DNA of 21,043 bases from Conidiobolus incongruus B7586 (taxonomy: Eukaryota; Entomophthoromycota; Entomophthoromycetes; Entomophthorales; Conidiobolaceae): positions 1 through 21,043 of the forward strand of contig JNEM01010208.1 of assembly GCA_000697335.1 (NCBI GenBank), written 5' to 3'. Shown piece after piece: positions 1 through 9,475 of this stretch. Position 1 is the first letter of the stretch, and every line of letters starts with the position of its first letter. Both the position numbers and the translations under genes were made by a program. A model generated the notes under the pieces. The model did not search any database, was not told the origin of the DNA, and was given only the letters and a program-made list of their open reading frames with translations.

Positions 1-801
1 TATATATTATATAATATAGAAGGTATATTAATTAAAATTATAATAATTCAATATTTTTATATTTGTTAAAAATTATAAAATATAAATTATTATTTATAAT
101 ATAACTTAATTTTATATGAATATTTTTATCAATAAATATTATAAATTTATATTTAATTATTTTTAATTAAAATATTTAAGTATAATATTATATATTAATT
201 TTATAATAAATATAGAAATTAATCATAAATATTAATATAATATAATATAAGTTATTTTTTAAAATATATTAATTTTGTCTTAATTATATTTATATAGAAA
301 AAAATTATTAATTAAAAAATTTTAAATTCTTGAAATTATCAACAACTAGATTTTAACTTATTATCTATTACCTATTTCAAGGAATCAAATGAATAATTGG
401 ATAATTTAATCAACCTTGATTTTTATTATAAATATCAATATAACCATATTTCAAATTGTAATATTTGGAAAGCCTAGAATAAAATATATAAAAATATTTT
501 ATATCTTAAATATTCATTACTTTAATCAAATATAATTAATTAATTATATATACCCTTATTGATTTTATAAGGCATTGATTAAGATAAATAATGCTATAAA
601 AATATGAATTCTTTAAGAATATGAAATATATATAAGCAATATTAGAATTTTCTAAATGCATTAAATTTTATTTCCAAAGTTAAAAATTATTAGACAAGAT
701 TTATAAAATAAAATTGGTTTATTATATCCGTTTGTTTATTAATATTTCCTTTTTTGTATTTGCATTGTGAAATTGGGGCAAAACTTTCTGGGTAGACGAT
801 G

Positions 802-857
802 TATTTGGTTATAAACACTTTATATACTATATTTGGTTATAAACACTTCGTTTACTA
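802..857. repeat. Two-copy 28-bp tandem repeat upstream of the OYE gene
   Basis: Units 802-829 and 830-857 abut directly. Their first 19 bases (tatttggttataaacactt) are identical and the remaining nine differ at three positions, giving 25 of 28 matches. The pair lies 213-268 bases before the OYE start codon, in the promoter-proximal region, so it could be a duplicated regulatory site. That role is inference; a simple slippage duplication is equally possible. Confidence 0.8.
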
Positions 858-1006
858 AATTTTGAAGCATAATATTATTCCATAATAATTCAATTATAAT
901 CATCGGGATTTAAATTTTGGTTCAGTATTTAGAATTGAAAAAATGAATTTCAAAAATTTGAAAATATCTGAAATACTCTGATTAACAGTAATATATAAGT
1001 TCCATC

Positions 1007-1060
1007 ATGGATGTAATCAATCAACAACAATCAAGAAAGAAATCAAGAAATAAAAACTAA
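1007..1060 (+). promoter_or_regulatory. Short upstream ORF in the likely leader of the OYE gene
   Basis: An ATG at 1007 opens 17 sense codons (MDVINQQQSRKKSRNKN) closed by TAA at 1058-1060, nine bases before the OYE ATG and in the same frame. The in-frame stop prevents it from being an N-terminal extension. Whether it is in the mRNA depends on the unknown transcription start. If transcribed it could reduce initiation at the main start. Confidence 0.4.
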
Positions 1061-1069
1061 GCAATTAAT

Positions 1070-2173
1070 ATGTCTAATTACCCTAATTTGCAAAAGCCTT
1101 TACCCTTGGATAATTTGTTGTTGAAGAACAGAGTTTTAATGGCTTCACTCACCCGCAATCGTGGCCTTGTTCCCAACGAAATTAATGCTGAATATTATGC
1201 TCAACGTGCTGGTTCTGGTCTGATTTTATCCGAAGCTATTTTAATCGAGCCTCAAGGTACTGAATGGCTATCTGCCCCTGGTATTTGGAACAAGAAACAG
1301 ATCGAAGGTTGGAAAAAAGTAACTGATGCTGTTCATGCCAAAGGTGGTTTAATATTTGCTCAATTGTGGCATTTGGGAAGAATTGCTAATAAACTCCACA
1401 ATCAAGGCGTTCCTCCTCCGGCTCCTTCTAATATTCCTGCTAAAGGTGGAAAATTCCGTCTTTTAGTAGGTGAACCTGGTTACTCTGTCCCAGAACCTAT
1501 TGAAGATCCAAAGGAATATATTCAATTATATAAGAAAGCTGCTGAAAATGCAAAACTTGCTGGTTTCGATGGTGTTGAATTTCATTCTGCTAATGGCTAT
1601 CTTCCCAATCAATTCTTGGAATCGCACTCTAATCAACGAACTGATCAATATGGTGGTAGTATTGAAAATCGCTGCAGATTTGTTTTAGAAGCCATTGATG
1701 CTTTACAAGAAGTATTTCCTAAGAAGCGAGTAGGAATCAAATTGCATCCTTCAGGTGGATACAATGATATGGGGGAAGGCGATAAAGATAAGATTATTGA
1801 ATTATATTCCTACCTTATCAAAAAATTAGATTCCAGAGACCTTGGTTACATTCAAATATCTCGTTACATGCCACATTTTGATCTAAAAGGCCGTGGCACT
1901 GAGATAGATATTCAAGAATTTCGCCCATTGATCAAAAATTCATATTTAATTGCTAATTGTGAATTTACTGCTGAAGAAGGTGATCAATATATATCTGAAG
2001 GTAAAGCAGATGCTATTGTCTATGGTAGACCATTTATTACTAATCCTGATTTGCCACACCGATTCTTCAATGGTATTTCAATCAAACAAGATTATGATTA
2101 CCACACTTTTTATAACTATCCTGAAGGTCAGCCTCAAGTTGGATATACCGATTATCCTGCCGTTCAAACATAA
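1070..2173 (+). CDS. OYE: Old Yellow Enzyme family flavin oxidoreductase (NADPH dehydrogenase / ene-reductase)
   Basis: Single-exon gene of 367 residues, the usual length for an FMN-binding TIM-barrel ene-reductase that uses NAD(P)H to reduce activated C=C bonds, probably in the cytosol. Family signatures appear in order: the N-terminal strand with MASLTRNR (24-31; Thr28 matches the flavin-tuning Thr of OYE1), the YYAQRAGSGL segment (42-51), QLWHLGR (98-104), the substrate-binding HSAN motif with His172 and Asn175 followed by Tyr177, the RTDQYGGSIENR signature (190-201), and the C-terminal FMN-phosphate loop VYGRPF (317-322). The ATG at 1070 gives the normal N-terminus. The physiological substrate cannot be read from sequence. 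After the TAA the same frame stays open for 20 codons (see findings). Family assignment is secure; orthology to a particular OYE is not. Confidence 0.96.
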   Translation: MSNYPNLQKPLPLDNLLLKNRVLMASLTRNRGLVPNEINAEYYAQRAGSGLILSEAILIEPQGTEWLSAPGIWNKKQIEGWKKVTDAVHAKGGLIFAQLWHLGRIANKLHNQGVPPPAPSNIPAKGGKFRLLVGEPGYSVPEPIEDPKEYIQLYKKAAENAKLAGFDGVEFHSANGYLPNQFLESHSNQRTDQYGGSIENRCRFVLEAIDALQEVFPKKRVGIKLHPSGGYNDMGEGDKDKIIELYSYLIKKLDSRDLGYIQISRYMPHFDLKGRGTEIDIQEFRPLIKNSYLIANCEFTAEEGDQYISEGKADAIVYGRPFITNPDLPHRFFNGISIKQDYDYHTFYNYPEGQPQVGYTDYPAVQT

Positions 2174-2403
2174 AACACTAATCTCATCATTGAATCCAAG
2201 TTGAAGCCTATTACATCTGATGAAGTATGGTTTTAATAATTTGCGTATTCTTAATAAACTATTAACTTAATTTTGTATTTATATCAATATTTAATTGATA
2301 ACATAAATATTGCAATATAAATCTGATATTGAATAATCATCCCATAAAGTAAATATATGGTGACGAATTATTTAGTTACTCAATCAAAGTCCTCATATCA
2401 AAT

Positions 2404-2463
2404 ATGAATTCACCTAATCCTTATTTTATAAATTTAAATAACAGCACTAATATTGAATTATAA
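2404..2463 (+). promoter_or_regulatory. 19-codon upstream ORF ending 1 base before the CSN1 ATG
   Basis: ATG at 2404 opens MNSPNPYFINLNNSTNIEL and closes with TAA at 2461-2463; one base later comes the CSN1 ATG at 2465, in a different frame. No GT lies in the 48-58 nt window upstream of 2465 that would fit the introns of this genome, so splicing these together is unlikely. It may be a regulatory uORF, or the true N-terminus cut off by a one-base error. Confidence 0.4.
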
Positions 2464-2464
2464 G

Positions 2465-3757
2465 ATGATTAGCTCTGAATTAATTGGCTCAAAAAGACAA
2501 AAGAGAGAAAGGCTTGTGGACATTCCGCAGCATTTAGATTTGGAAAACTATATCAGTAACTATACTGGAAGAACTAAAGTAGATCGTTTATTTTTTATTT
2601 TAAACCTCTGCCCTGGTTTAAAGCAGATTGGATATCCATTGTTAATTAAAGAACTTGTTGATAATTCCATTGACACTAATAAATACCAAGATGCCATCAA
2701 TGAATACAATGAATTTCTCAGTGAAAAGGGCTTACCTCAAATACAACTCGACCAAGAACTTATCAATAACAAACGCCATAAAACTAGCACCTCCCAGGAC
2801 TCTCTCAACTTAAAGATTCAACAAGCTAAAGCTGATCTTGATAGAAATCAAATTCACGAATCTCGAATGGAATTAAGTGAAATTCTTTATCAATTAGGAA
2901 ATTTCGAAATGGCCGCTAATCAGTTTATTTTAAGTCGTGACACTGCTAGCTCAAGGGAAAATATTATTAAACTTTGGGAAAGATTGATTTTAATGAATCT
3001 TCAGCTCAAAAACCCCAATTTGGCATATACTTACATTTCAAGGCTTTCAACCGACGTTCTTGAACTTGAGCCCATCAACAGAGCTAAAGTTTCTGCCAGT
3101 TCTGGAATTGCATTAATGTGTCAGCAAAAATTTGACGAAGCAGCACTTCATTTTACTTCTATTCCTTTCGAATTAGGCTCTCAATACAACGAGATTATCT
3201 CTCCTAATGATATTGCGATTTATGGGGCACTTTGTTCGCTCTGTTCTTTTTCCAGATCCGGCTTAAAAGATCTCTTATTGAACAATCCTAGTTTCTATCA
3301 GTTCTTGGAGCTAGAACCTCGCTTCAGAGATATAGTCAGTCACTTTTTGAATGCTAACTACACTGAGGTGTTTCAGATCCTTTCTAGCTATTATAATGAT
3401 TTTAAACTCGATTATTTCTTATCCGATGTACTGGATGTACTTTACAGCCAAATTAAACGACGCGCTCTTTTGCAATACTGTGCTCCATTTGCATCTTTGA
3501 AATTGTCCTCCATTTCTACTATCTTTGATCTTTCTCAAACTCAAGTTATTCAAGAACTCACTCTTTTAATTAAACAAGGGCAGTTACAAGCTAAATTGGA
3601 TATTTACAATGATGTTTTATGGGCAGAACAACTCGATCCTCGAGTTGAATTGTATCACCAAGTATTGTCTATCGGTAAAGATTTCCAAATGGCTACTAAA
3701 GCTTCCCTGGCTCTTTACAAGCTTAATCAATTTGAGCTTTCAACTGATGAAAAATGA
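2465..3757 (+). CDS. CSN1: COP9 signalosome complex subunit 1 (CSN1 / GPS1), PCI-domain protein
   Basis: 430-residue single-exon protein. CSN1 is a scaffold subunit of the COP9 signalosome, which removes NEDD8 from cullin-RING ubiquitin ligases. The N-terminal part has the CSN1-type block DLENYISNYTGRTKVDRLFF (about residues 25-44), followed by a helical-repeat region. The clearest match is the transition into the PCI winged helix: SPNDIAIYGALCSL, then FLELEPRFRDIV and the QIKRRALLQY helix, each aligning by memory with the human CSN1 stretches AIYGGLCAL, FLELEPQVRDII and QIRNRALIQY. The frame can be extended upstream to a TTG at 2453, but the first ATG is at 2465. The C-terminus stops soon after the PCI domain, so the poorly conserved tail of animal CSN1 is short. 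The proteasome lid paralogue Rpn7 is the main alternative, but these motifs favour CSN1. Confidence 0.93.
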   Translation: MISSELIGSKRQKRERLVDIPQHLDLENYISNYTGRTKVDRLFFILNLCPGLKQIGYPLLIKELVDNSIDTNKYQDAINEYNEFLSEKGLPQIQLDQELINNKRHKTSTSQDSLNLKIQQAKADLDRNQIHESRMELSEILYQLGNFEMAANQFILSRDTASSRENIIKLWERLILMNLQLKNPNLAYTYISRLSTDVLELEPINRAKVSASSGIALMCQQKFDEAALHFTSIPFELGSQYNEIISPNDIAIYGALCSLCSFSRSGLKDLLLNNPSFYQFLELEPRFRDIVSHFLNANYTEVFQILSSYYNDFKLDYFLSDVLDVLYSQIKRRALLQYCAPFASLKLSSISTIFDLSQTQVIQELTLLIKQGQLQAKLDIYNDVLWAEQLDPRVELYHQVLSIGKDFQMATKASLALYKLNQFELSTDEK

Positions 3758-4940
3758 CATTATCAATGATAAATACATTGAATTTATTTATCTATAATTC
3801 AAAATAATTACATTTAAATGATATGATATGAGGATATAATAAAATTTAAATTTTATTGAACTTAATTGTGATAGTAAGATAATTATTTAATCAATTTTAT
3901 TTTGATTTGAATAAAAACCAAAAATATTTTTAATGATTTTTTCAATACTTTGATATCTTATCAAATAATTCTGAAATTAATCAGACTAATCTTAAAATAT
4001 GTTACAATAAAATTTGATATCATGATGAAATATTTCATAGTACAAATATTAAATATAGTGATATATATGTTTATATTGCTTTGTTTATTGTTAAATATAA
4101 TGTATCATTATTATTTAAGCATAGTGTGAATAAACTAATAGAATTAAATTTAAAATATAAAATCTATCATAGAAAAAAGTTTATTTAAGTTATCTGTCAT
4201 ATATGAACTAAATTTTTGATATTAATAATATTTTGCATTTATTAAATGCGAAATAATTATATATATATATATATATATATAATTATATTTTGAATGATTA
4301 GAAATAATCAAAATATTAATTCAAGCTATAATGTCATCTGGATATTAATCAAATTTGCATAATAATATAAAACATAAAAAAATAGATGAGATTGATGAAT
4401 ATTGAAAGAAATATAATTTCAGGAATAGAATAATTCTATATTCAATCAAAATATACAAAATAGAATTTACAAACTAAATGATTACAGGATCATAAGAAAT
4501 AAGAAATAAAAATATTGATGATTTAGAAGAGATCGAAAATTAATCTCTTTGATTTAAGTTGATTTTGAAGATCAGCGAGAAGATCAGTAAGTAGTGAGTA
4601 GAAATCAAATAGTATGGCAAAGGTTGAACATATTATATAAGTGATTCAAAGCTCGAAACTTAGTTGAAGAAATAGGTCGACACTAATTATCGTGAATATT
4701 TTGGATCTGAAGCACAGATAGTAAAATATAATATAATTAATAAATAAATAAACACAATTTTTAGTCCTAGGGCATGCGAGGTTTAGTTAATAGGTAACAA
4801 AAGAAGTTGGTTTACCTAAAACTCAGAGTTTGATTTACAGAAGATGATCTCGGATGTATATTCTAATTGAGACAAATTAATTTTCATGAAGCTTTTCTTG
4901 TTGTTAAGGTTACCGAGAATTAGCCTATTTATTGCACAGC
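3758..4940. other. Spacer between convergent CSN1 and RPS19; left part AT-rich, right part GC-elevated
   Basis: From 3758 to about 4500 the sequence is typical AT-rich spacer including a (TA)12 microsatellite. From about 4500 to 4940 the GC content roughly doubles (about one third by hand count on sampled lines), but no long ORF or recognisable protein is present on either strand. Part may be the 3' untranslated region of RPS19 (minus strand); an AATAAA lies on that strand at 4933-4928, only seven bases past the stop codon. Confidence 0.6.
4258..4281. repeat. (TA)12 microsatellite
   Basis: Twelve uninterrupted TA units, flanked on both sides by AATTAT-type inverted sequence, so the whole element is self-complementary. 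Ordinary simple repeat for DNA this AT-rich; probably length-variable between individuals. Confidence 0.9.
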
Positions 4941-5375
4941 TTATTGTTGCTTGGCCTTGGCAACTTGGACGGCAATTTGATCTAATTCACGTTGACCGGC
5001 ACGGGTGATTCTACGACCACCGTTGGGATCTTGTTCTAAAATACCGATTTTTTCTAAAGCTTGTAAAACTTTACGAGGGATGGAACCAGTAGCATCAGCG
5101 TGGTGAGAAGGCATAGTACCACGGTTCTTGCTGGAACCAGCACGTCTGCGGAGGTGACCGACACCAACACCAGGTCTTAAGTAGACATGACGGGCAACAG
5201 CGGCAGCGCGAACGTACCACCAGTTGGGGTCATAAGGAGCTAATTCTTTGTGGGTAGCAGTCTTAACAAGGTCAACCCAGGCGGGAACTTCGAGCTTGGC
5301 GGAGCGCTTTAAGTGAGCAGCATAAGCAGCAATGAATTCTTGATGACCGACGTCTCTGACAGTAGTGGCAACCAT
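4941..5375 (-). CDS. RPS19: 40S ribosomal protein S19 (eS19)
   Basis: 144-residue single-exon protein of the small ribosomal subunit head, needed for 18S rRNA 3'-end maturation in yeast and human. The whole length aligns by memory with human RPS19 (145 aa): VRDVGHQEF near the N-terminus, VPAWVDLVKTATHKELAPYD, the YVRAAAVARHVYLR helix, the MPSHHADATGSI block and the C-terminal RITRAGQRELDQIA. The ATG at 5375 aligns with the human initiator; upstream in-frame sequence has only a TTG (5411), so ATG is chosen. GC content is much higher than in neighbouring genes and codons favour C- or G-ending forms, as expected for a very highly expressed gene. It has no intron, while the longer genes around it have several. 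It diverges from TRM5 across an 818-bp AT-rich spacer. Confidence 0.98.
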   Translation of the reverse strand: MVATTVRDVGHQEFIAAYAAHLKRSAKLEVPAWVDLVKTATHKELAPYDPNWWYVRAAAVARHVYLRPGVGVGHLRRRAGSSKNRGTMPSHHADATGSIPRKVLQALEKIGILEQDPNGGRRITRAGQRELDQIAVQVAKAKQQ

Positions 5376-6193
5376 ATTGATTATTATACCCGTGATATTG
5401 AAGAGAGGCAAATTACCTTAAAATACAAAAAAATTTTATTATAAAATATTTTTTGTGTAATTTTATGGGATTTCAATTCGACATTGTTCAATACCCTAAG
5501 TTCCATATAAATCAGAGAAAACAAATATATTATATAAAATAATATGTATTTGACAGATATATAAACTAGATATATATTATAGAATAAATAGTCAATTAAA
5601 ATATCAATACAATATCGAATTATTTAAAGATCTTTATATATCTCACTTGATCTGGAAATAGCTTTACTTTCAATTGATTAATCATCCATTTGTGAATATT
5701 TCAGGCAATAGAAAAAAAAATTAAATTAATATAATCATATTGTTTAAATTATATTTTCATATTAACTAAAATTTTAATGTTGAAATAATTAAATGTATTT
5801 TTTAATTTTAATAAATTTATTTTCAATTAAATTCATCAATTTAAGAAAATTTCACTCATTATTGAATATTATTTCTTAAGCTAATATAAATAAAAAACTA
5901 ATTATTATTTAGAAAAATCAAGTTATTTCAATATTGTTTAGATCAATATCAAAAAGAATGTAAAATTTTATTATTTTATAAGTTTACAATATAGAAATTA
6001 ATTAATATTTTAGATGGAGTATTTTGCAATCTAAATTAGATAGACTAATATTCAAATTTAAAACAACCTATTTTTTAATTCAATTAAAAATATAAATTAT
6101 ATATCCCACAAATTTAGATAATACGAAAATAAATATTTATTTAAGTTGAGATTGATCTTAATCAAAATAAATTCATAATATAATTTAATATTA
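5376..6193. other. Divergent AT-rich promoter spacer between RPS19 and TRM5
   Basis: Strongly A/T-rich spacer between two outward-facing genes; it must contain both promoters. I see no GC-containing motif repeated here that I would name as a factor site, no coding exon and no RNA gene. TA-rich runs occur throughout, so individual TATA-box calls would carry no weight. Confidence 0.65.
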
Positions 6194-7601
6194 ATGACCA
6201 AACCTTCAAAAGTAGTGATTACAAATCCACCTTTCTTACCTCCTATGAACACTGGTTTGAAAGAACTAAATCGCGCTTTATTCAAATCAAAAATTCCCAC
6301 TTTTGGAATTAAAGTACCATTAAAATCTATTGGCCCATTTCTTAAAAAGATTGAGTAATTTTACAATTGAAAATATACTTATTTTTGTTTGATATTAATT
6401 GATATGATATAGGGTAGATTTACTAAACCAACCCAGATTAAGGAATTTAACTGAACATGATTCCAACCATAAATTATTACTATTAAAGGCTGCTTGTTAC
6501 AAAGATGGAGAATTAGATAAAAGCATTTTGAGTGAAAAGACTTTGGAATTAATCAATCAGCCCGATACTGAAGTTTTGAAACATGAGATCGATCTAACTT
6601 ATGAATACTGGTCAGCTGAAGCTGTATTGAAATCTATCTTCCCTCCGGATATTCAAGCACCACTTTCCTTCTCTACTATTGGCCATATTGCTCATTTCAA
6701 CCTTAGAGAGGAGCATTTGCCTTATAAGAAGATACTGGGGCAAGTTATCCTTGATAAGAATCCCAATATTAAGACTGTGGTAAACAAATTAGATGCTATT
6801 GATTCAACATATCGTAATTTCCAAATGGAATTACTGGCAGGTGAACCCAATTACATTGCTGAAGTTCGAGAGAATGACTGCCGCTTTAAATTGGATTTTG
6901 CTCAGGTTTACTGGAATTCTAGACTTCATGCAGAACACGAAAGATTGATCAAATCCTTTAGTGAGGACGCTTTGGTTTGTGATGGATTTGCTGGTGTTGG
7001 ACCATTCGCTATCCCTGCCGCTAAGAAGGGATGTACTGTTTATGCCAATGACTTGAACCCTAACTCTGTCAAATACTTGAAAGAAAATGTGAAATTGAAT
7101 AAGCTTGAAAAGAAACTTGACAAAACCTTTATCACCGGTAATACCGATGCTAAAGAGTTTTTCAAATTTGCATTTACTAAATTAGTCAAAGATCAATTGG
7201 AAGAAAATCCAGATAGAGATTCAGTTAAGGTATTTGACCACGTTCTAATGAATCTTCCCGCCACCGCTATTGAATTTTTAGGCTTTTTGAAGGGCTGTAT
7301 TAACGCCGATCTTAAGCCCGAATTAATCTCCAATAAGTGTACTATACACTGTCACACCTTTTCCAAAGCAGAAGATGCTCTCCAGGATATAGTAGAGCGT
7401 GGCTCCAACTTTTTGGGATATGCTCTCGATCCCAATGAATGCAATGTTCATTGGGTCAGAAGTGTCGCTCCTAACAAGGATATGTATTGTTTAAGCTTTG
7501 TCATTCCTAGCGAATACTTATGCAAATCCACCTGTGATCAAGTGGCCGATTCTAGACCATTGTTTAAAAAGCCAAAAATAGATGATAAAACTGATGAATA
7601 A
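6194..7601 (+). CDS. TRM5: tRNA (guanine(37)-N1)-methyltransferase Trm5
   Basis: Two exons, 6194-6354 and 6413-7601, joined across a 58-nt intron (donor GTAATT, acceptor ATAG), give 449 residues. Trm5 transfers a methyl group from S-adenosylmethionine to N1 of G37 beside the tRNA anticodon, preventing +1 frameshifting, in nucleus/cytoplasm and mitochondria. The spliced N-terminus carries the family block MNTGLKELNRALFKSKIP, like the yeast MRELDRSFFITKIP. The D2 domain has IGHIAHFNLR and GQVILDKNP; then VYWNSRLHAEHERL (Arg224 matches the conserved catalytic-loop Arg), SAM motif I DGFAGVGPFAIP (from about Asp244), NDLNP (266-270) and MNLP (333-336). The frame stays open upstream of 6528 to the acceptor, so exon 2 really begins at 6413. 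The first in-frame ATG is at 6194, after a stop at 6176. The 15 residues before the family block are not conserved and could hold a targeting signal; that is inference. Confidence 0.95.
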
Positions 7602-8184
7602 AACGATCGAATAAATGTTTAGCATGCATCTCAATAATATTGAATTTACATGATAAATTAACACACATTATTTTTATATTGCAATAGAATTCTTTTGATT
7701 ATATTATTTATATTGGTATTTTTAATCTGACTATTTATTTTAATAATATTTTCAAACTATATAGATTAATATTGAATCTATCATAAAATATCAAATTTTA
7801 ATATTTTGATGTTATTTATAGAATAAAGATAAAGCCTTTTCTATTTGATCAACATAAATTGTAAACTCAATTTAACTAACATATTAGAACTTGAATTAAT
7901 TGATATAATTAATATATTAATAATTTTGAATTACTGAATCTTCGATTTTATCTAAATTAGAATATTTTGAATAAAATTTTATCTTTTAAAAGATAAAATC
8001 AAATTAAAATATTACTAATATTATACTAAATATTAATCTAACTAATTTAATTGAATATATTTTACGTCATTTCTCAAAATATTTTATTATTTGATAAAAA
8101 TATATTCAAAATACAAAATCGAAGAGAGTAAATATACCCAATTGCATAACATTTTGAGCAATACTTAAGTATCAATTAAAATAA
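7602..8184. other. Convergent AT-rich spacer between TRM5 and UBXN1
   Basis: 583 bases separating two 3' ends. Apart from a 24-bp perfect palindrome (7976-7999) I see only A/T-rich sequence without coding potential. Confidence 0.65.
7976..7999. repeat. 24-bp perfect palindrome in a convergent 3' spacer
   Basis: The two 12-base halves (left half attttatctttt) are perfect reverse complements with no loop. It sits between the converging TRM5 and UBXN1 3' ends, where a hairpin in either transcript could influence 3'-end formation. A/T-rich DNA produces palindromes easily, so function is unproven. Confidence 0.7.
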
Positions 8185-9475
8185 TTATTTTCTTGATAAC
8201 ATTAAGGACGCGCTTGGCACAAGATCTAAATAAAAAATTAGATAAAAATGTAATAGAAATAATTAAACGTCTTACTCAAATCTTTCAAAGTTTGAGATTT
8301 ACATTCTCCATCTAGCACTTTTCTATATTCTAATTTGGTAAATCATTCTAAAGTAGTTTGAATAATGGTTACCTTGGGAAAGTCATAGAAAGGCTAAATG
8401 CTTCGGGGTCGAGATTGATTTGGCTTGATACATAAGTGTAAACTTCGCTGAGAAGAGCATCGGCAGCGAATGTATTGACAATGTTAGCACCATCTTGTTG
8501 TTTGATCTAACTCGAATTAATAATAGATCAATATATTAAAATCAATATACTATACCTGAATTCTAGCTTGAGTATGGTTTTGGGAATTCACTCTAGGTGC
8601 AACAGGTTTAGGGGCTGGTTGAGCAGTGGGAGCGACTCCAGCGGCTAATTGTTTAGCTTCTTCCTTCTAAATTCGACTACATTAAATAAATTCAATAATT
8701 ATGAATAGAAATTATAAGTACTTTTCTCAATCTTTCTCTCTTATCAGCTTCAATCTGTTCCAAAATCTTTTTCTTAGCCAATCTCTCTTCTTCCTTCTCC
8801 TTCTTTTTCAGCTCGGCCAACTTCTTCATTTCCATTTCTTCAAATTTAGCTTTGGCATCGGAAATTTCTTTGCCACTAGCTCTTCTAACCTTTTCACGCT
8901 CTTTCTCTTCTTGCTTTTCGCGCTCCAATCTTTCGCGCTTTCTTCTCTCCAATTCTGCCTTCAAAGCTTCCAATTTAGCTGCCTTTTCTTCGGGTGTTAA
9001 TGGCTTAACAGCATCGGTAGATTCGCCGAAATTAACGTGACCAGTCTTGGAGGCATGAACTTCGGCAGCAGAAGTATCTCTAAGTTGTTTCCCACAATCC
9101 TGGCATACCAATGAATTGGCAACTGTTCCATAATTGAATTAGTTTAGTCTCCTCAAAATAATAATATTTTAGATACCTTGATCTTCAGCTGGAGCTGAAC
9201 TAGTTTCAGTTTGAATAGCTTCTGATTCTTCAGTGGAAGCACCATCAGGATGTGCTACAAGCCTAAAATTCTATTTAATAAAATATATTTTGTATAGGTA
9301 TTATGGATATTTACCAATCAATAGCAGGTTGTAAACCAGAATTTTTGGTAGCTTTTAGAGCTTGCTCACTAAACAATAAATCTAAGTATCATATGTTACA
9401 ATTTGGTATAAATTTAACCTACACATTCTCTTTGGGAAATCCCATACTAATTAAAGTTTCTAAATCTGAAGCCAT
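8185..9475 (-). CDS. UBXN1: UBX domain-containing protein 1 (UBXN1/SAKS1-like): UBA, C2H2-type finger, coiled coil, UBX
   Basis: Eight exons, read downward: 9475-9423, 9368-9315, 9262-9177, 9122-8722, 8666-8556, 8506-8373, 8322-8276, 8225-8185. Introns are 49-55 nt and the product is 308 residues. Proteins of this type are ubiquitin-binding adaptors of the AAA-ATPase p97/Cdc48. Seen: an N-terminal UBA domain (about 1-40) with the MGFP loop at 11-14 and AIDWLVAHPDG; a Cys2-His2 finger with Cys71, Cys74, His87 and His93 like that of human UBXN1; a long Glu/Lys/Arg-rich coiled coil (about 100-198); a Pro/Ala-rich linker; and a C-terminal UBX domain (about 228-308) with the p97-contacting TFPR loop at 277-280. 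The end, LNLVPSASLMLSRK, resembles human LGLVPSAVLIVAKK. Only the large fourth exon is visible as a long ORF; every splice was placed by hand but all phases close and homology is continuous, so confidence is high. Confidence 0.93.

Larger units (their letters stand above)
1..1069. other. AT-rich left flank with no recognised gene
   Basis: The first ~700 bases are almost entirely A/T and every frame is closed by frequent stops. GC content rises slightly at about 750-810 and again in the CAA/GAAA-rich stretch at about 1015-1050, which looks like an unstructured 5' leader of the following gene. A two-copy tandem repeat (802-857) and a small upstream ORF (1007-1060) are listed separately. I see no tRNA, no coding exon and no transposon ends. 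Confidence 0.7.

Noticed and set aside
4837-4849. ACAGAAGATGATC resembling the U6 snRNA core
   Set aside because: The invariant ACAGAGA is not present and no flanking U6 stem or terminal T run is found.
5356-5414. Possible 59-nt intron at the RPS19 N-terminus (GTAATT to CAG)
   Set aside because: It would remove the ATG and the conserved VATTVRDV start, and there is no upstream ATG exon to replace them.
6097-6300. 67-codon minus-strand open frame
   Set aside because: It overlaps TRM5 exon 1 in antisense; the plus strand here encodes the conserved Trm5 N-terminal motif.
8701-9040. Open frames on the plus strand across the UBXN1 region
   Set aside because: They are antisense shadows of the Lys/Glu-rich coiled coil in UBXN1 exon 4 (Phe/Leu/Ser-only translation).
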